Of a stretch of DNA of 64,000 nucleotides, positions 10,160 through 23,449 are shown one piece after another. The translations under genes were made by a program, and so were the position numbers. The notes beneath the pieces were generated by a model. The model searched no databases, was not told where the DNA came from, and was given only the letters and a program-made list of their open reading frames with translations. Every line of letters begins with the position of its first letter. The stretch's first letter is position 1. Source of the DNA: Gari tellinella (taxonomy: Eukaryota; Mollusca; Bivalvia; Cardiida; Psammobiidae); NCBI GenBank assembly GCA_922989275.2, contig OV277867.1:37316070-37380069 (forward strand), given 5' to 3'.

Positions 10160-13100
10160 TTGTCATAGGGGACATGTATTTGACAGATGTTAAACCCTAT
10201 TCCAAGCACAAAGATAACATCAGGTTGGTCGTTTTGTTGACATTTGCTGCTGCGCACCGATCGAGGCTCTAGCCAAAATCATCTTTCTGAAATCATCGTT
10301 ATCTCATTTCATCATTCTTCTTCTTTCATCGGCGATATATTGCCTGTTTTATCGGCCGTTGTAAAATGAAGCTTTGCATTCAAATTAATTGATTTGGTAT
10401 TATTATATTGAATCATAATTCCATTATTGTGTATTTAACAAATCTGCAAATATGTTTGTATGTTTGCCTTATTGAACATTTTATTTTCAGGTTCAATGCA
10501 TATATTTGTGTTGAAATATGTATGTAAATTCATTACAATGTACTCCATACAGACTAGATTACATGGCATCTGATCTAGAAAATTTTCAAACGTTATACAA
10601 TTAACTTTAAGCTGGTAAGCCATTTATTGCCCTCATTGTCCTCTTGATAAATGTATGTTAATTAGTTTTTTATTTTTCGTCTGTTTCTGCCACCTTTGTA
10701 TTGTTTTGAAAGAACCAGAGAACGAGAAGCGAACACAGAAAAACCCGAACGATACTTTACTTTCAAAATGTAACTCGAAAGACTTGGCCCGTACTCGCAA
10801 CTCCTAAATTGCGATTCTAACTATTTACCACTAGAAAAACGGCCTATCGCATGTAAGCAACATAGCATTTACAACAGGTTCATTTGCATTTAAAACTGAC
10901 ATGTTCGTCTCAGAAAATTAATATGCAAAACATAAAACTTTAAAGCACAAAACATTGTTATTTTCATTCGCCTTTGGATATAATGAAAGGGAAATCTTAC
11001 AAAATAGTTCTTTTAACAAAACGCAGCATTCTGTTCACAAAAAAACCATTTTAGTCAATTGAATAATATCACTGTCAAACTGGATTAAAGAGTATATGTT
11101 GTTAGTTTCTGTTTCTCTCGTTTTAACTTCAGTCGAAATGCATACAATTATAATCTTAAAACATCTGCAAGTTGAGAGTGTTATCCCGACAATAATTGTA
11201 ATTTACAAGTTAATGCAAATGTATCCGCTCATTTGCAAGGAAACTAATAGCCATGCATTTTCGTATAGCTTATCTATAACAGAGAATATCCTTTTAATTC
11301 GATTTTTTTTACAAATGTACTAATAAGACAGCTTACGGTCGGGGTTGAATTGAAATGAATGAAATATTATATGTCAGTGCAAAATTAAATCACATAAATG
11401 GAAAATATTTCTGTTTTACTTTTTGCACTGTATACAGTAAACTGTTATCACTATAGATGATTTCTGTCTGAAGTATTGTCCCTTAGCAGCAATTAACACA
11501 GACGGTTGATATTATTACCTATATGGCATAGCTATAACGTAGCGTTAATTTAGATTAGACACTGTGTGTGGTTTCCCCGTGGGAATGCCGCTTTTGCAAA
11601 CATATAACTTTCATATGCCTATAACCAGACTACGCTAAGGCAAATTACTAGGTACAAATGACGCAACCGTACATTGTCCATTGTTGCTAATGTATTGATT
11701 AATGCATCTTGGAGTTTTAAATTGTTTTCAATTCAATTTCTTTTCTAACATATACGACACAGGGCGTTATGTATTATTGCTAATTTTGGATAATCATTCG
11801 GCACAAAGTCTTCAAAATGCAGACATGTCTTGTTATTCCTATATAAAACATTTGTATCACGTTCGGTGGTTATGACAGCACGGTCCAAGACGTAATACTT
11901 AGCTTTAACATTGAGACAAAAATCATACAACAATGAGTGTATATGTAGTATGGCCTCATAGTTGTTTTCTTGAGAGTTTGTGTGTTTGTTAACGCCCGTT
12001 TCTGCCATATTTAGGCTCATTAAAGGTTCAGAAGAGGGCGGGGGGGAGCAGATTCAGAAAAACTCGGCGCGATGGTCTGTCCCTATTAGCGACAGAGTTC
12101 TCTCATTCGTTTGGGTAAAGAAGTATTTAAATATTCATACGTACATTATTATGATATTATTATTTAACATCATCATTGTGTTTTATTTTATGTTTCAGTC
12201 TTATGTTAATGGTTGATGCGAAAAACAAGACTTAAGTACGATGGAGACCGTATAGTACGATAAGATCAATAAGAGAACGACATAGAAAAATAATAGTAGC
12301 AAAACAATGATAATATTATACATACAAAACTGATAAAATAATTAGTGATTAGAGAATGTGCCTTTGTTATAATAATAATAAAAAAAATTAATCTGTAAAA
12401 TGTGAAATTAATCATTTTATGGAACTGTACACTAAATAATATTTTTTTGAGAAGATAAATTGTTTTGTTCAGATCTTAACCTTGAAACCTGTGTTTCTGT
12501 AACTGAAAGTATTGTGTAGTATCTAATTACGGTACATCAATCTATATTCAAACTGGAGGTTACTTCGAAGGAAAACGCTTAAGTTAAGCACTATAATAGG
12601 CAATATAGTAGAGTTAGTCAAGCAGTTACATTGTACAAGTCGTTCGATTGTTATTGTTTAAGGCATATAATGTGCATGCATGCACTGTCAAATTGTAATT
12701 AGAACAAGTCATGCTTGCAATAAACGATTTTAAATGCGGATGCAATCAATGTGCCATGCATATTAATTACAAACATATCGATATGCAGACAAGTGCTACC
12801 TCTGAACTTTTAAAACGAATGTCTTAAAATGTCACATACTTATATACACATGCAGCCATATTTGAGCTTAGCTAAAGTGCCCTATAATCCAACTAATACA
12901 AATACACACAACTTTTATTACCGAAACGCTTAATGTGGCAGGCTTCCTGTATTATTGATGACCATGTTGGATACTTATAAACTGTTCATCTAACTTCTGA
13001 TTTAATATGGCTAACCTTGTTATTGCAAAGCGCTAACCGTTACCAGGAACTTACACAACAATGCCATAAATAATATATGGCCATAAAAACAGCAAACAAA

Positions 13101-13186
13101 TCGGATGGAAAAACCCCATACCAAGATATCGTATTCTTATTAGAATATTTATTAATTAAGGATAACTACCTCTGAAGTCATGAAAT
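10160..13186. other. Non-coding stretch without recognised feature
   Basis: About 3 kb of AT-rich sequence with short frames (near 10435, 11096, 11745 and 11980) that show no domains or splice-site support. I see nothing to annotate. Confidence 0.5.
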
Positions 13187-13352
13187 AGAGGATAATTGTT
13201 TTTTTCAGTATAAGATAGAAATTTAACCCATTGAGTGAACATCAGACGTTATATTTTCACGAGTGACGAAGCCACGAGTGAAAATATAACAGTCTAGTGT
13301 TCACAAAATGGATTAAATTCGATCTTATACTGAAAAAATACAATTATTCTAT
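13187..13352. mobile_element. Foldback palindrome around CACGAGTG
   Basis: Arms of about 75 bp pair: GATAATTG ... TTTTTCAGTATAAGAT on the left with ATCTTATACTGAAAAA ... CAATTATTC on the right. The inner stem CACGAGTG / CACTCGTG-type closes over GACGAAGC. Single-base gaps interrupt the arms. No coding capacity. Confidence 0.7.
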
Positions 13353-13710
13353 TTATTTATGCTTTTAAGCCACTTTTTAAACGAAATTGTTCGACAATTG
13401 ATTTACCCCGTGTTGAGCCCCAAGTTTACATCGAACACATTAACAAAACAGTTTCCCGTACGATGACGTCACTTATATATTGATTTGACGTCATCCGAAT
13501 TACGTCGTTGCTCCCGATTTTGGATTCGTGTTCTTCCGTTGAGTGGTTCGCGACAAATCGGACTGCCGGAATTTAACGATAAAACACGATTGACTACGAA
13601 TTTTGGGGAGCCCTACGGGGAAAACGGCGATTGGTGATAATCCACTGCAGTGGATTACCAAGTGATAATCCACTGCTATTTTCCGGTAATCCACCGAAAA
13701 GCATAAATAA
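13353..13710. mobile_element. Element with TTATTTATGCTTTT ends
   Basis: TTATTTATGCTTTT at 13353-13366 and AAAAGCATAAATAA at 13697-13710 are perfect inverted repeats enclosing 358 bp. Near the right end, GATAATCCACTGC occurs twice with an inverted GTGGATTACC between the copies. It abuts the foldback on its left, so the two may be one composite element. Confidence 0.5.
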
Positions 13711-14037
13711 AAGTCAATTATTAATTAATAAAATGTAATGTAACATACTGAGAAGAACACGCATTGTGTTCATTTTCAGACTTTAAGAGACCTCATGGTG
13801 TATTTCAAAGTTGAAAGACAACACTTTGATAAAAGCAAATATGTGGTAGTTCCGTGCATATGACATTGAAAACATAATAGAACTAAACTATCATCTAGAA
13901 ATAAAATGAGTTTTGATTTCACCCATCGTTATTTGCCTCTCCCACTCGGATGGAGTAGAACTTTGTTTTTAATTCGCTTTTTATACAGTAAATGAGATAA
14001 AAGAGACTTCAGATAAGAAAGTCACGGTACTCGAGTT

Positions 14038-14236
14038 GATAAAGCCTTTACCCAATTAAAGCAAAATTCTTATTTATAAAGCAATGAGTACTTATCATAT
14101 AAATATATGCTATATTCTAGTCGAAGAAAGCTTTAAGCAGCCTTAAGGAGTATTGTGCTTTACTTTCAAGCTGCTTTAAGTACAATTTATTTACCTATCT
14201 TCAAAACTAGAAACATACTATAGGGTAAAGGGTTAA
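14038..14236 (+). mobile_element. MITE family C copy
   Basis: Left end is degraded (AAAGCCTTTACCCAATT); the right end GGGTAAAGGGTTAA carries TTAA at 14233-14236. HP-2 remains as GAAAGCTTTAAGCAGCC ... TTTCAAGCTGCTTTAAG, with much of the left arm lost. TCTTCAAAACTAGAAAC follows as in other copies. Confidence 0.65.
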
Positions 14237-14405
14237 GGCGGTTGCTTTTTATTAATAACATGTTTCGTATTTCGTCTTGGCATGGGTTAAATGATTGACA
14301 AAGCTCACTACCTTATTTGAAATACATTTTTCAAAGAATAAAAATTTATATAATCATGTTCCTAAACTTATCAGCATAGCAAGCGACCCGTTCAAAACAA
14401 ATTAT

Positions 14406-15288
14406 TTAAGGATGTCGGCCTGTCATTTTACAAACTCGTTTCCCGAAGAATGTTAAGAGCTCATTTTTAGTGAATGCATACAGCCATAAAATACTATTTT
14501 CCCGGGAAAAATTGGATTTTTTGTTCCGGAAGGGACTTTTTAAGTTTTATGTCCTATTCGTAGTTTACAGCATACACCATTTTCATAGGTAGTTTGCATT
14601 TTGTTACATCAAATTTCATTTCAATTTCTCAGAATATAAGCATGACATGTTCATGGTAGTACAGTTTTAGTATAAATTATGGATAACTCAATAGATCAAA
14701 TGATATGTTTTTTAAAAAAAATATTTTTGGTAAAAATACACCAAAAAGTGAAAAAATGAGAAAATAATGATTTTTTTAATAAAATGATCTATATCTTTTT
14801 TAAAAGATCCGGGACCCTGTGTTATTATTTGCTATATCACTAAAACGCTAGAAAACAACAAATAAAAAATTTGGTAATTAGATTTCCAAAATTGTAGGGC
14901 AATTTTCACTGTGCCTTATTCTCCAATTATAAATAGGTGGGTGGGGTAAATTTTACTCCTTTCCGGTGAAATAAAACATTTTTATTTTGAATCTTGACAA
15001 AACATTATTTTCAGAGTTTATTCTTACTATGGTAATATAAATTAAGATACTTTTGTACAAACAGTTTGTTTAAATAAAGATTGAAAAACAATAGTACAAA
15101 AAAGTAGGAGATTTTGAGAAGCTTCAATTTTAGGGGGGGTAGCCTTGAAACATCTCAAATTGTGAAAAAGAAAGGTCCGGTACCCCCACTTTTTTCACCA
15201 GTTTTGTCATAGAAACTAATTTTACTGTCTGTATGCAAAGTTTGAAGAATTTGATAATTACTTTCCAAAGGTGCACCTACCCCCTTAA
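14406..15288. mobile_element. TTAA-GG element, ~0.88 kb
   Basis: Left end TTAAGGATGTCGGCCTG and right end CACCTACCCCCTTAA, with TTAA at both ends (14406-14409, 15285-15288). It shares the GTGGGGTAAATTTTACTCC-type phrase with the element at 9.2 kb, read on the other strand. Interior is AT-rich with poly-A/T runs and has no gene. Confidence 0.5.
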
Positions 15289-15334
15289 CGCCAGGAAATA
15301 TATAAAAAAAATATAGCACAAACAGTATACAATA

Positions 15335-15519
15335 CAGTAAAACATCTTTATTAGGACTATTACATTATGATAAATATTAAGTGTTTAAGACAGACTATTG
15401 CTTCAAGCAAGGTGACAGTAAAAGTGATACTTGATGGTACTATCATTTTGCTTTAAGCTGTTGTTTATACAATCAAAGAGCCTTAATGTTAGTGGTCATG
15501 ATAGAGAGGTATATTTTTG
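15335..15519. mobile_element. Degenerate Tigger-like MITE with HP-2-type core
   Basis: Left end CAGTAAAACATCTTTATTAG after TA, and the right part TTAGTGGTCATGATAGAGAGG, match the ends of the well-preserved copy at 39.7 kb. The centre CAAGGTGACAGTAAAAG ... TTTTGCTTTAAGCTG is a decayed HP-2-type hairpin. A similar end (AAACCTCTCTATCACGAACAC) lies at 15847 and may belong to a second fragment. Confidence 0.5.
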
Positions 15520-17271
15520 GCCTTTAAAAGTACTAGAATGGTAACGCTTTGTTCGATGTTTATCGCCGAATAACAGGGAAAATCGCAAGCGTTTGATACT
15601 CTTATTATTGAGGGTTTCTTGTTGAAACAAATGATTTAATTGAATTAATGTAATTTCTCAAATGACCAATGTTAAAGTTTCCACATGAAGTTGGTTTATA
15701 ATATAAATATCGATTTAATGCAATCAAATGGATCCAAAGAAGTAAAAGGTCATTTGTAACATTTTCCTACATATCAACAATGATGAATGAGTAAATAAAT
15801 ACGTTCCTTTTCATATGTCGTCTCCTTGATCAAATCAACAATATGGTTAAAACCTCTCTATCACGAACACTAATTTACATATATCATTCATTATATCGTA
15901 ACATTATAGGTATTGTAACATGTTTAAACTTAACGTGATAGTTGATATCACTATGTAGTATGTCTTGTTTCCGAACTTAAGTCCGATATTGTACTATTTG
16001 CAGCTGATTATTTATGGTAACAATGTTCTACGTCGACACAAGCGCGACATATATGCATAAACAATTACACTGTTGTTTCAACACCTTAAAAGCAGTAAGA
16101 GTACGCTTTAGTGTTTGACAAATGTACAACGTTAAGTAAGTTTAAGGCAATATATTATACTATGTCTGCGCGGACGAGACAGTGGATTTATTTTTTAGCA
16201 CACTGTGTTGTTCAACCTCAAAGTTCGTGAAGCCGCATATGCAGAAACGTACGCAAAATGAGTTAGAAGGCATAACAAGTGGGTGGATATTGCGGGTAAT
16301 TACGTTGAGAAAGTCAGACGTTAGCTCGACGTACATAACGTTTGACGTCACGTCGACGCTGACGACGCTGACGATGCTGACGTGCTCCAGGTATGCATTA
16401 TGTATGTATTTGTAAAATGCATAGAAGAAATATTTTAAGCGTATATTGCCGATTTTTACAGAATATGTAGCAAAGGTCTGGAAATTAATGTTGATCGAAT
16501 ATTTTGCATCCAACTAAGACTACGACTAAAAGTAATTTTATAAAAAAATTCTACGAATTTTCCGTAAAACCCTCGTATTTAAAACGTTTAGGAAGTGTAA
16601 AATACAATAGTTCTAGCAAATGGTTCTGTCGACTTTTTCCATTTCTTCATGGACATTATTATTGCATGAAAGTTGAAATAATTATATTTACCCTATACCA
16701 CAGAAACCGGTATGTAACATAACACTATTGACCGGTTATTAGAGCCTTTGCCACATGAAATATGTTTAGGGTCCCTCAATTCTGCAAAGTTCATTAATTA
16801 AAAAACAAATCCTTCCTGAGACTTCAGGGATAAGTAAACAAAGAGTTACTTACGGCTCAAAAAAGACCTTCTTATTCAAGCGTCGGAAGCTTGTCCGTTT
16901 TCAACAGGCGAATAAGAGACTATTTTCTTAAAAAACAAGTTACAGAGACAAAGAAACAGGATGAAATAATAAGCCTCCCTAGAAACAAAAACAAAATATA
17001 TTGAAATAAAGAATAAGATTCACTCATCGGCTGTAAATGATTGAAACTGGTTGACAATCATTTCAATTGTGGTTAACATCAAATACCTTAAACATAAATT
17101 GGAGAAATAAATACAGACAGCATAATTATGATTAAGTAAATGGCGTCATGCAGTGAAACGGTTGATATAATTAAATACGTCTGATCTGATTAACACAAAC
17201 AAACATACAACTAGTGGATCGTAAGCGTTCTTAGTTTCGATATATGCTTACTCTGAAACGTTTGTTTGCCA
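15520..17271. other. Non-coding stretch, one short GAC-rich repeat
   Basis: Mostly AT-rich unique-looking sequence. At 16354-16382 there is a short GACGCTGAC-type tandem repeat inside a 117-codon minus-strand frame. The frame lacks recognisable domains and I do not call it a gene. Confidence 0.5.
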
Positions 17272-17716
17272 TTAACCCTTTCACCGCCAGAATCGCCTAA
17301 TAAATACGAAAGAAAACTCAAGCCGGAAACGCAACACAAACAATACACCCACCTCTAAAGCAGAACACACACACAGCCATACCATAACAAACACACACAC
17401 TCATACAACAAACACACACACACGCAATCCCACACACCAAACAGAAAACAATACGCAAGACAAACATAAAGCAAAGTGAACATAGGAGCCCGCCTAGGTA
17501 CGGTCAGCAGCAAACAGTTTTGATCCTGAACAGACGCCGCGTTACGCGGCGTCTCATCAGGATCAAAACAGTTTGACACCCGTTCGATATTTCTTATGTC
17601 ATACTCTCTTAATTCTAACTTTGAAATGATACTGCAGACAATAATATTGAAGCAGACGACACAATAACTGTGTAGGGGTAAACAACTCAAAAATAATTTG
17701 GCGGTGAAAGGGTACA
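17272..17716 (-). mobile_element. MITE family D copy with HP-1 and CA-repeat expansion
   Basis: Left end TTAACCCTTTCACCGCCAG and right end GGCGGTGAAAGGGT are good inverted repeats (the right TTAA is degraded to TACA). HP-1 is at about 17510-17573 with arm AAACAGTTTTGATCCTGA. The family phrase CTTTGAAATGATACTGCAGA follows at about 17619. Between the left end and the hairpin, a CA-rich microsatellite (17362-17444) has expanded the element to twice the usual length. Confidence 0.8.
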
Positions 17717-19139
17717 CTATTAGCCTCTCAACGCCAGTTCAGAAAGAGCGTAACCTGCTCCATCAAACCAGTTCAAATATCATTAATCTCAATTATTTCG
17801 CTGGGTTTCCTTTTGGATTGATTACATCAATAATTTTTCATTTCTAACTGACATTTAATGACGATGAAAAGCTAAAATGCACATAAAAGTTATTTTTACG
17901 AGGAACATAACTAACTCACTGTTGATATATTCGGCATCGGCATTGTTTTTAGTAAGCTTAACTAGATAGTTTATTCTAATATTATTTACGGATAACGTCG
18001 TCGAAATTTGATAAGAGAGTGGTTGAATTACCTTAACTGATGTTATCCTTATTCTGTCAGGTTTGTTTGCAACGCTTTAAATTCAACATTTTGTTATACT
18101 ATAAAGATTATCCGTGTTTTCAAATCTGGCTTATAGAACATTCAAACCCGAATTAAATACGTTAAATACTGCTTCTGGACTTAATAGGAACTTATCTGAA
18201 ACAATATTGTACGCGTGGTTCGATCGATGATTGCTAAATACTTATATCTGGCAACACATTGACTGTTATAAACGGGATTGCATTTGAAAGAACTGTAACC
18301 GTGATCAACGGCTGTAAACTCGTGTGACACATTCTAACTGTTGCTGATTTACCTAAAATGTTATTTACGCTACCACCTGCCTCTTACAAAGGAAAATACT
18401 AAGTTGGTAGTTTAAAAAAAACATAGTGATTGTAGCATGATGTTCACATTGTACGAGTCTGTATTAATGTACGACAACAAGTGTTTAACTATGAACAAAA
18501 TATGAGTCATAATAAGTGTGTTTTTTTAAATTGTTTGACGAATATTTAGTTAAAATGGAAATTTGTTACAAAAACTGGATGCCTTAATTGAATCGCCCCC
18601 CTCACAGGCTGGGATCATTTCTCTATGTAGTATAAAGACCCGGGTCCTTTTGCACGGATGGGTCATTCTACTGTGTTACACCAGCACAAAAAAGCGTCAC
18701 TGTTCAATGTATTGGTTATGATCCTTTTAACATTTCCATTATACTTTTGTCAGCTAAATTCTAGTATTGGGTGCAGATTTTATCTGCATTTTGTTCAAGC
18801 ATTTGAGTTTAATGTCAACGCAGGTCAGGAAACCCTTTGCAATATGGTGAAAAATAGGTATTCTTATCTTATTACGCGTATCATAGATACTTGTATGGGT
18901 CCAAAATGTTAACACATTTTAGGTAGATCACCATTAGCTATCTGTCAAACATTTATCCATACCAGCCTCAATTTAAAATAGGTTAAGTTCACTTTTTACT
19001 GTAAAGGGATGATTTTGCAATACTTGGCAATATGACAAAAATGCAGGAGCTATTTAATCTGGGAAAACAATGTTTACGTAGGATCAATGTTCTCTTCACA
19101 GGAATACCGTTTGCAATTGATGAGTATACACGTCTCTAC
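17717..19139. other. Non-coding stretch without recognised feature
   Basis: No gene or element boundary recognised. An 84-codon frame at 18658-18912 has a hydrophobic patch but no recognisable domain or flanking splice signals that I trust. Confidence 0.45.
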
Positions 19140-19159
19140 GGTTGAATCGCAGTCAAATA

Positions 19160-19255
19160 CGCAATATAGTAAAACTAAGTGACAGTAAAACAGAACGCTC
19201 CTATAATAAGCTTTCTGTTGTATTGTCACCTCACTTTAAGCAGACACCTATCGTT
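19160..19255. repeat. HP-2-type hairpin relic of a Tigger-like MITE
   Basis: AAGTGACAGTAAAACAGAAC ... GTTGTATTGTCACCTCACTT pairs imperfectly around CTCCTATAATAAG, the same design as the hairpin at 39.77-39.85 kb. The outer pogo-type ends are not clear. Confidence 0.5.
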
Positions 19256-19346
19256 AACACCTGATGATTAACTTAATAGGGAGGTTTGATATTTATTATA
19301 AAAGATACCGTTTATGGAACCATAATACTTCCTCTTTTACGAAAAT

Positions 19347-20225
19347 ATGACTTATAATCCCCAACAGACTTTCTCAGGCCAAATGATGCAGTCCCCCAGA
19401 ACCAGTTTACACCTCAATTTATGCCAGGGACCCCCACCCACATGCAAAACCTGACCACCCCTCCCCCATGGGCTATCACTCTAATGGACGATGTTAAAAG
19501 CATTAAACATAAAGTAGAGAAAATTGAGGCTGTGGAAAAGGCTGTTAACAACATCACCATAAAAGTGGGTCAATTGGAAACGAAAGTAGATAATATCGAC
19601 AAGAGAGTAGTTGATATAGAGAAAAACTGTTCTTTCGTAAATGAACTGTATGATGATCATTCCTCTCAATTGAAGTCTGTCAACGAAGAAATCAAACAGT
19701 TACACAAGTCCTGCAGTGCCATGAAAGATAACATGAAATTATTAGACAATGATCGTGACCGAATAAAAAGCAAACTCCAAGACACAGAATTCAGGTCCAT
19801 GAAAGAAAACCTTATATTCTACGGTATAGCTGAGACCCCTTCTACAGAACCCCTTGAAAACTGTGAAAATCTTGTGAAAGAATTTATAGCAAATAACCTA
19901 AAAATAGATTCGGCCAGTATTATTCTAGATCGTTGCACAGATTAGGAGCCCGCAGACCACCAAAACGCGCCCAGTAATCGGAAAATTCCACTACTTTCAT
20001 GGGCGCGAAAATGTGAGATCAACCGCTTTTACATTAAAAGATGACCTCAAGATAGCTAACATAGGCGTTGGCATTCAGCTTCCCAAAGAATGGCGAGAAT
20101 CAAGAAAATCCCTGAGTGCTGTATTTCAAGCCGAACAAAGGAAAGGTAACACAGTGAAATTCGTCGTTGACAAACTGTTCGTGAACGGCCAACAGTATAA
20201 ACCCACGTCTACCAGTACCAGCTAA
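19347..20225 (+). pseudogene. LINE ORF1 (coiled-coil RNA-binding protein), decayed
   Basis: The likely start is ATG at 19347 (MTYNPQQTFSGQ...). A frameshift before 19421 moves the reading into a 174-codon open segment, which ends at a TAG near 19943. A further segment continues at 20013-20225. The main segment has a long heptad-rich stretch (roughly its residues 25-125) typical of LINE ORF1 trimerising coiled coils. It then has a SMKENLIFYGI motif that resembles the start of the ORF1 RRM domain. The last segment (LPKEWRESRKSLSAVFQAEQ) fits an ORF1 C-terminal domain. It lies directly upstream of ORF2 on the same strand. Frame breaks show it is inactive. Confidence 0.75.
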
Positions 20226-20240
20226 AGGGGCCATGAGGAG

Positions 20241-23200
20241 CAATTAGACATTGTCTCGTGGAATGTGAATGGCTTAACCAAAAAACTGACAGATGTGCAT
20301 TTTTTTAGATATGATTAGAAATTATGACATTGTAATTTTACAGGAAACCTGGCTATCACCAAACTCTCATTTTAATTTAAATATCCAAGATTATGAATCA
20401 GAGCACTTGTATGGAAACAAATCTATTAATACAAGAAAAAGCCGATATAGCGGCGGTGTATCAATTTATTTTAAATCGAAATTTAAAGGTAAAATCAAAT
20501 TAGTAGAAAAACAAACAATGTGGTATTATGTGGATAAAATTATGCAAAACTTTGTTTGAATTTGATAATGATGTCTATATATGCAGTTCATATATAAAAC
20601 CACGTGATTCACGGGTTTTATCACCAGAAGATGTTGATATGTTTGAACAGATTGAAGCTGATGTTGAAAAATATAAATTATTGGGACAAATTTTAATTAC
20701 AGGAGATTTAAATAGTAGGACCTCAAACGAGCCTGATTTTTTAAACTTTGACACTTATTTAGATAATAATAATATAGAGTTAGAATTAAATGCTCATATC
20801 ACACAGAGAGTTAGTAAAGACAAAATATTAGATGATCATGGCAAACGTTTACTACAACTATGTAAATCAACCAATTTATTAATTTGCAATGGACGATAAT
20901 ACCGGAGAATACACTTTTATTAACTCTAACGGTTGCAGTGTTGTAGATTATTTATTGTTAAATCACAGAGGTTTCAGTATCATCAAGCATTTTGAAATCC
21001 AGTCACTCAATGAATTTTCCGATCATTGCGCAATATAATTTACCATAGCGCGTAAAAATCCAGTGGTTGAATCACGTGACACTGTATCTGACAATTAACA
21101 ATACATAGCGTGTGACGTCCCTCAGGTAGAGGCGTTCCGCGAGTTACTACTGGACGACAGCGATTCGCTACGATAACTGACCGCAAATTTAAATAACAAT
21201 AGCATCAGTCAGACTATCGAAACATTTACAAATCACATCCAGCAACACGCGCTTAGTATATTTGGCAGAGATAAAAAATCTATTTAAAAAAAAACACACG
21301 AAGAATAAATGGTTCAATTATGAATGTTATGACGCACGCTGAAACTTTAATAAATGTAGAAATATTTATTTACGACATAAAAATAATGAAAATAAAACAT
21401 CTTTTATAGCAAGCAAAAATATGTATAACAAAATAAAAAAGAAATGCAAAAAAGAATTTAAAAGAAATGAAGGCAAACCAATTTCAAACCTCACAAACTC
21501 TATTCCAAAATCCTTCTGGAAAAATGTTAAAACTCAATATAAAGATAATGTAAATAATCCTGATATTCCTATAGAAGACATGTATAAACATTTTTTAACA
21601 ATTTATATGGGACCAAACCGCAAAACTCCGAGGAAGACATTAATTCACCGGAAATTATATTAGACCAAGATATAGACTCAAACTTTACAAAGGAAGAACT
21701 AAAGAGTGCAATTTTTGCACAAAAAGTCCCGGTGAAGACCTTTTAATAGCAGAAATATTTAAATCTACATTCGATATAATTTCTCCATTTTTACTAACAT
21801 TTTATAATAAAATATTCAACGATGGTACTTATCCCGAAAGTACGGGTCATGGAATTATCGTACCGTTAAAATCTTTTAGGGGTATAACTTTAAATAATAT
21901 CATGTCAAAAATGTACTCCAAATTACTTGTAACTAGAATAACCAATTGGGCTGAAACACGAGAACAATTTATCGATAACCAGTTTGGTTTTCAAAAAGGA
22001 AAGTCTACTATAGACTGCATATTCATTCTCCACTCTCTAATAAGTAAAACATTATCTGCATTTCTCGATTGGGAAAAAATGTTTGATAGAATCGACAGAA
22101 TATACTTATGGCAGAAACTTTTTAAGCGAAAATATCTGTACAAAATTCATAAAAGCAATACGATTGATGTACTCTGTAGCAAAAGCAATCGTACATTATA
22201 ATCGTACAAAATCGGACCCTATCACGTCATATATCGGAGTCAAACAAGGGGATCATGCAAGTAGTATATTATGTTTATTTTTTCTAAATGATATATTGAA
22301 TAATATAAATAGTAATATCAATGGTATTATTAATATTGATGATGTACATGTATTTTAACTCTGTTTTGCTGCTGTTTTTACACAGGATCCAATCTTTTTA
22401 CACTGTATACTGAATGACATAGAGAATTATTGTAACACATGGAACTTAAAGCTGAATGTTGGAAAAACAAAAATTATGATATTCGAGAAAGGGCGACATA
22501 CGACATTTAATTTATATATATATAATTCACGTATTGATATTGTAGACTCCTTTAAATATCTCGGGGTGTATTGTTACAAAAATGGTAATTGGAGCCGTAC
22601 TCAGCAAAGGATTGCTCAGCACGCCTCTTTTTAACTTCACAATCTTGTCATAGTTTGCAATCAATTAGAATTACCTATCTCTCAGAAATGTAAATTATTT
22701 GATGCACTTGTTTCTCCAACATTAAATTATGCAGCTGAGGTCTGGGGTTCCCATAAAGGCCCCAGCGTTGAAATTATACACAACAATTTTGGAGAAAAAT
22801 TCTTGGTGTCAAACAATCAACAAACACAAACGCATTGTATGGAGAATTGGGTAAAGCACCTTTGTATATACATAGAAAACTGTTGATGATTAAATATTGG
22901 ATAACAATTCTTACAAATAATAATAATTCGTTAATCTATAAAACTTACAAAATGCTAAAAAATGATTTAGATAATGGTTCGAACTATAAAAAAACGAAAC
23001 TGGGCCTTCCACATAAAAAGTATTCTGGAAGAATGTGGCTTATTTCATATATGGCAGGACCAGTTTGACATACCTATATTAAACTACAATTTAATTAAAC
23101 AACGGATCTTAGATATTTATCATCAAACGTGGTATACCGAAATCAATAACTCTAGACGTCTTGAAACTTATGCATTATTTAAACACTCTTTTGAATTTGA

Positions 23201-23440
23201 AAAATATCTAGACTTTGTGAAAGAGCCAAACTATCGAGTTGCTTTAACGAGGTTCAGGATGTCATCTCATGACCTTGCTATAGAAAAAGGAAGATATATC
23301 AATGTACCGAGAGACGAAAGAATTTGCATTAATTGTACTTCTAATTTAGTTGAAAATGAATTTCATTTTCTGATGACATGTAATAAACACTAAGCAATAA
23401 GATCTAAATACATAAAAAGGTATTACTGTACATGGCCTAC
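20241..23440 (+). pseudogene. LINE ORF2 (endonuclease-reverse transcriptase), decayed
   Basis: The protein is split over several frames but in normal order. An APE-type endonuclease comes first: WNVNGL near 20260, QETW at 20341, GDLNSR near 20702, and DYLLLN followed by SDHC near 20950-21030. The reverse transcriptase follows: FGFQKGKST near 21985, FLDWEKMFDRI near 22060, GVKQGD near 22240, and a catalytic box reading IDD near 22337. The C-terminal part has FKYLGVYC near 22550, YGELGKAPLYIHRK near 22840 and a Cys/His motif CINC...ENEFHFLMTC near 23330-23380. A stop at 23392 is followed by in-frame similarity (AIRSKYIKRYYCTWP) until a foldback interrupts at 23450. ORF2 would have reverse-transcribed the element's own RNA. 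Clade cannot be fixed by eye. Confidence 0.85.
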
Positions 23441-23449
23441 AATACAAAC

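Noticed and set aside
16160..16513. 117-codon minus-strand frame
   Set aside because: Contains a GAC-type tandem repeat, no domain, and no splice support.
17355..17717. 120-codon minus-strand frame rich in Cys and Val
   Set aside because: Composition comes from a CA microsatellite inside a MITE-D copy.
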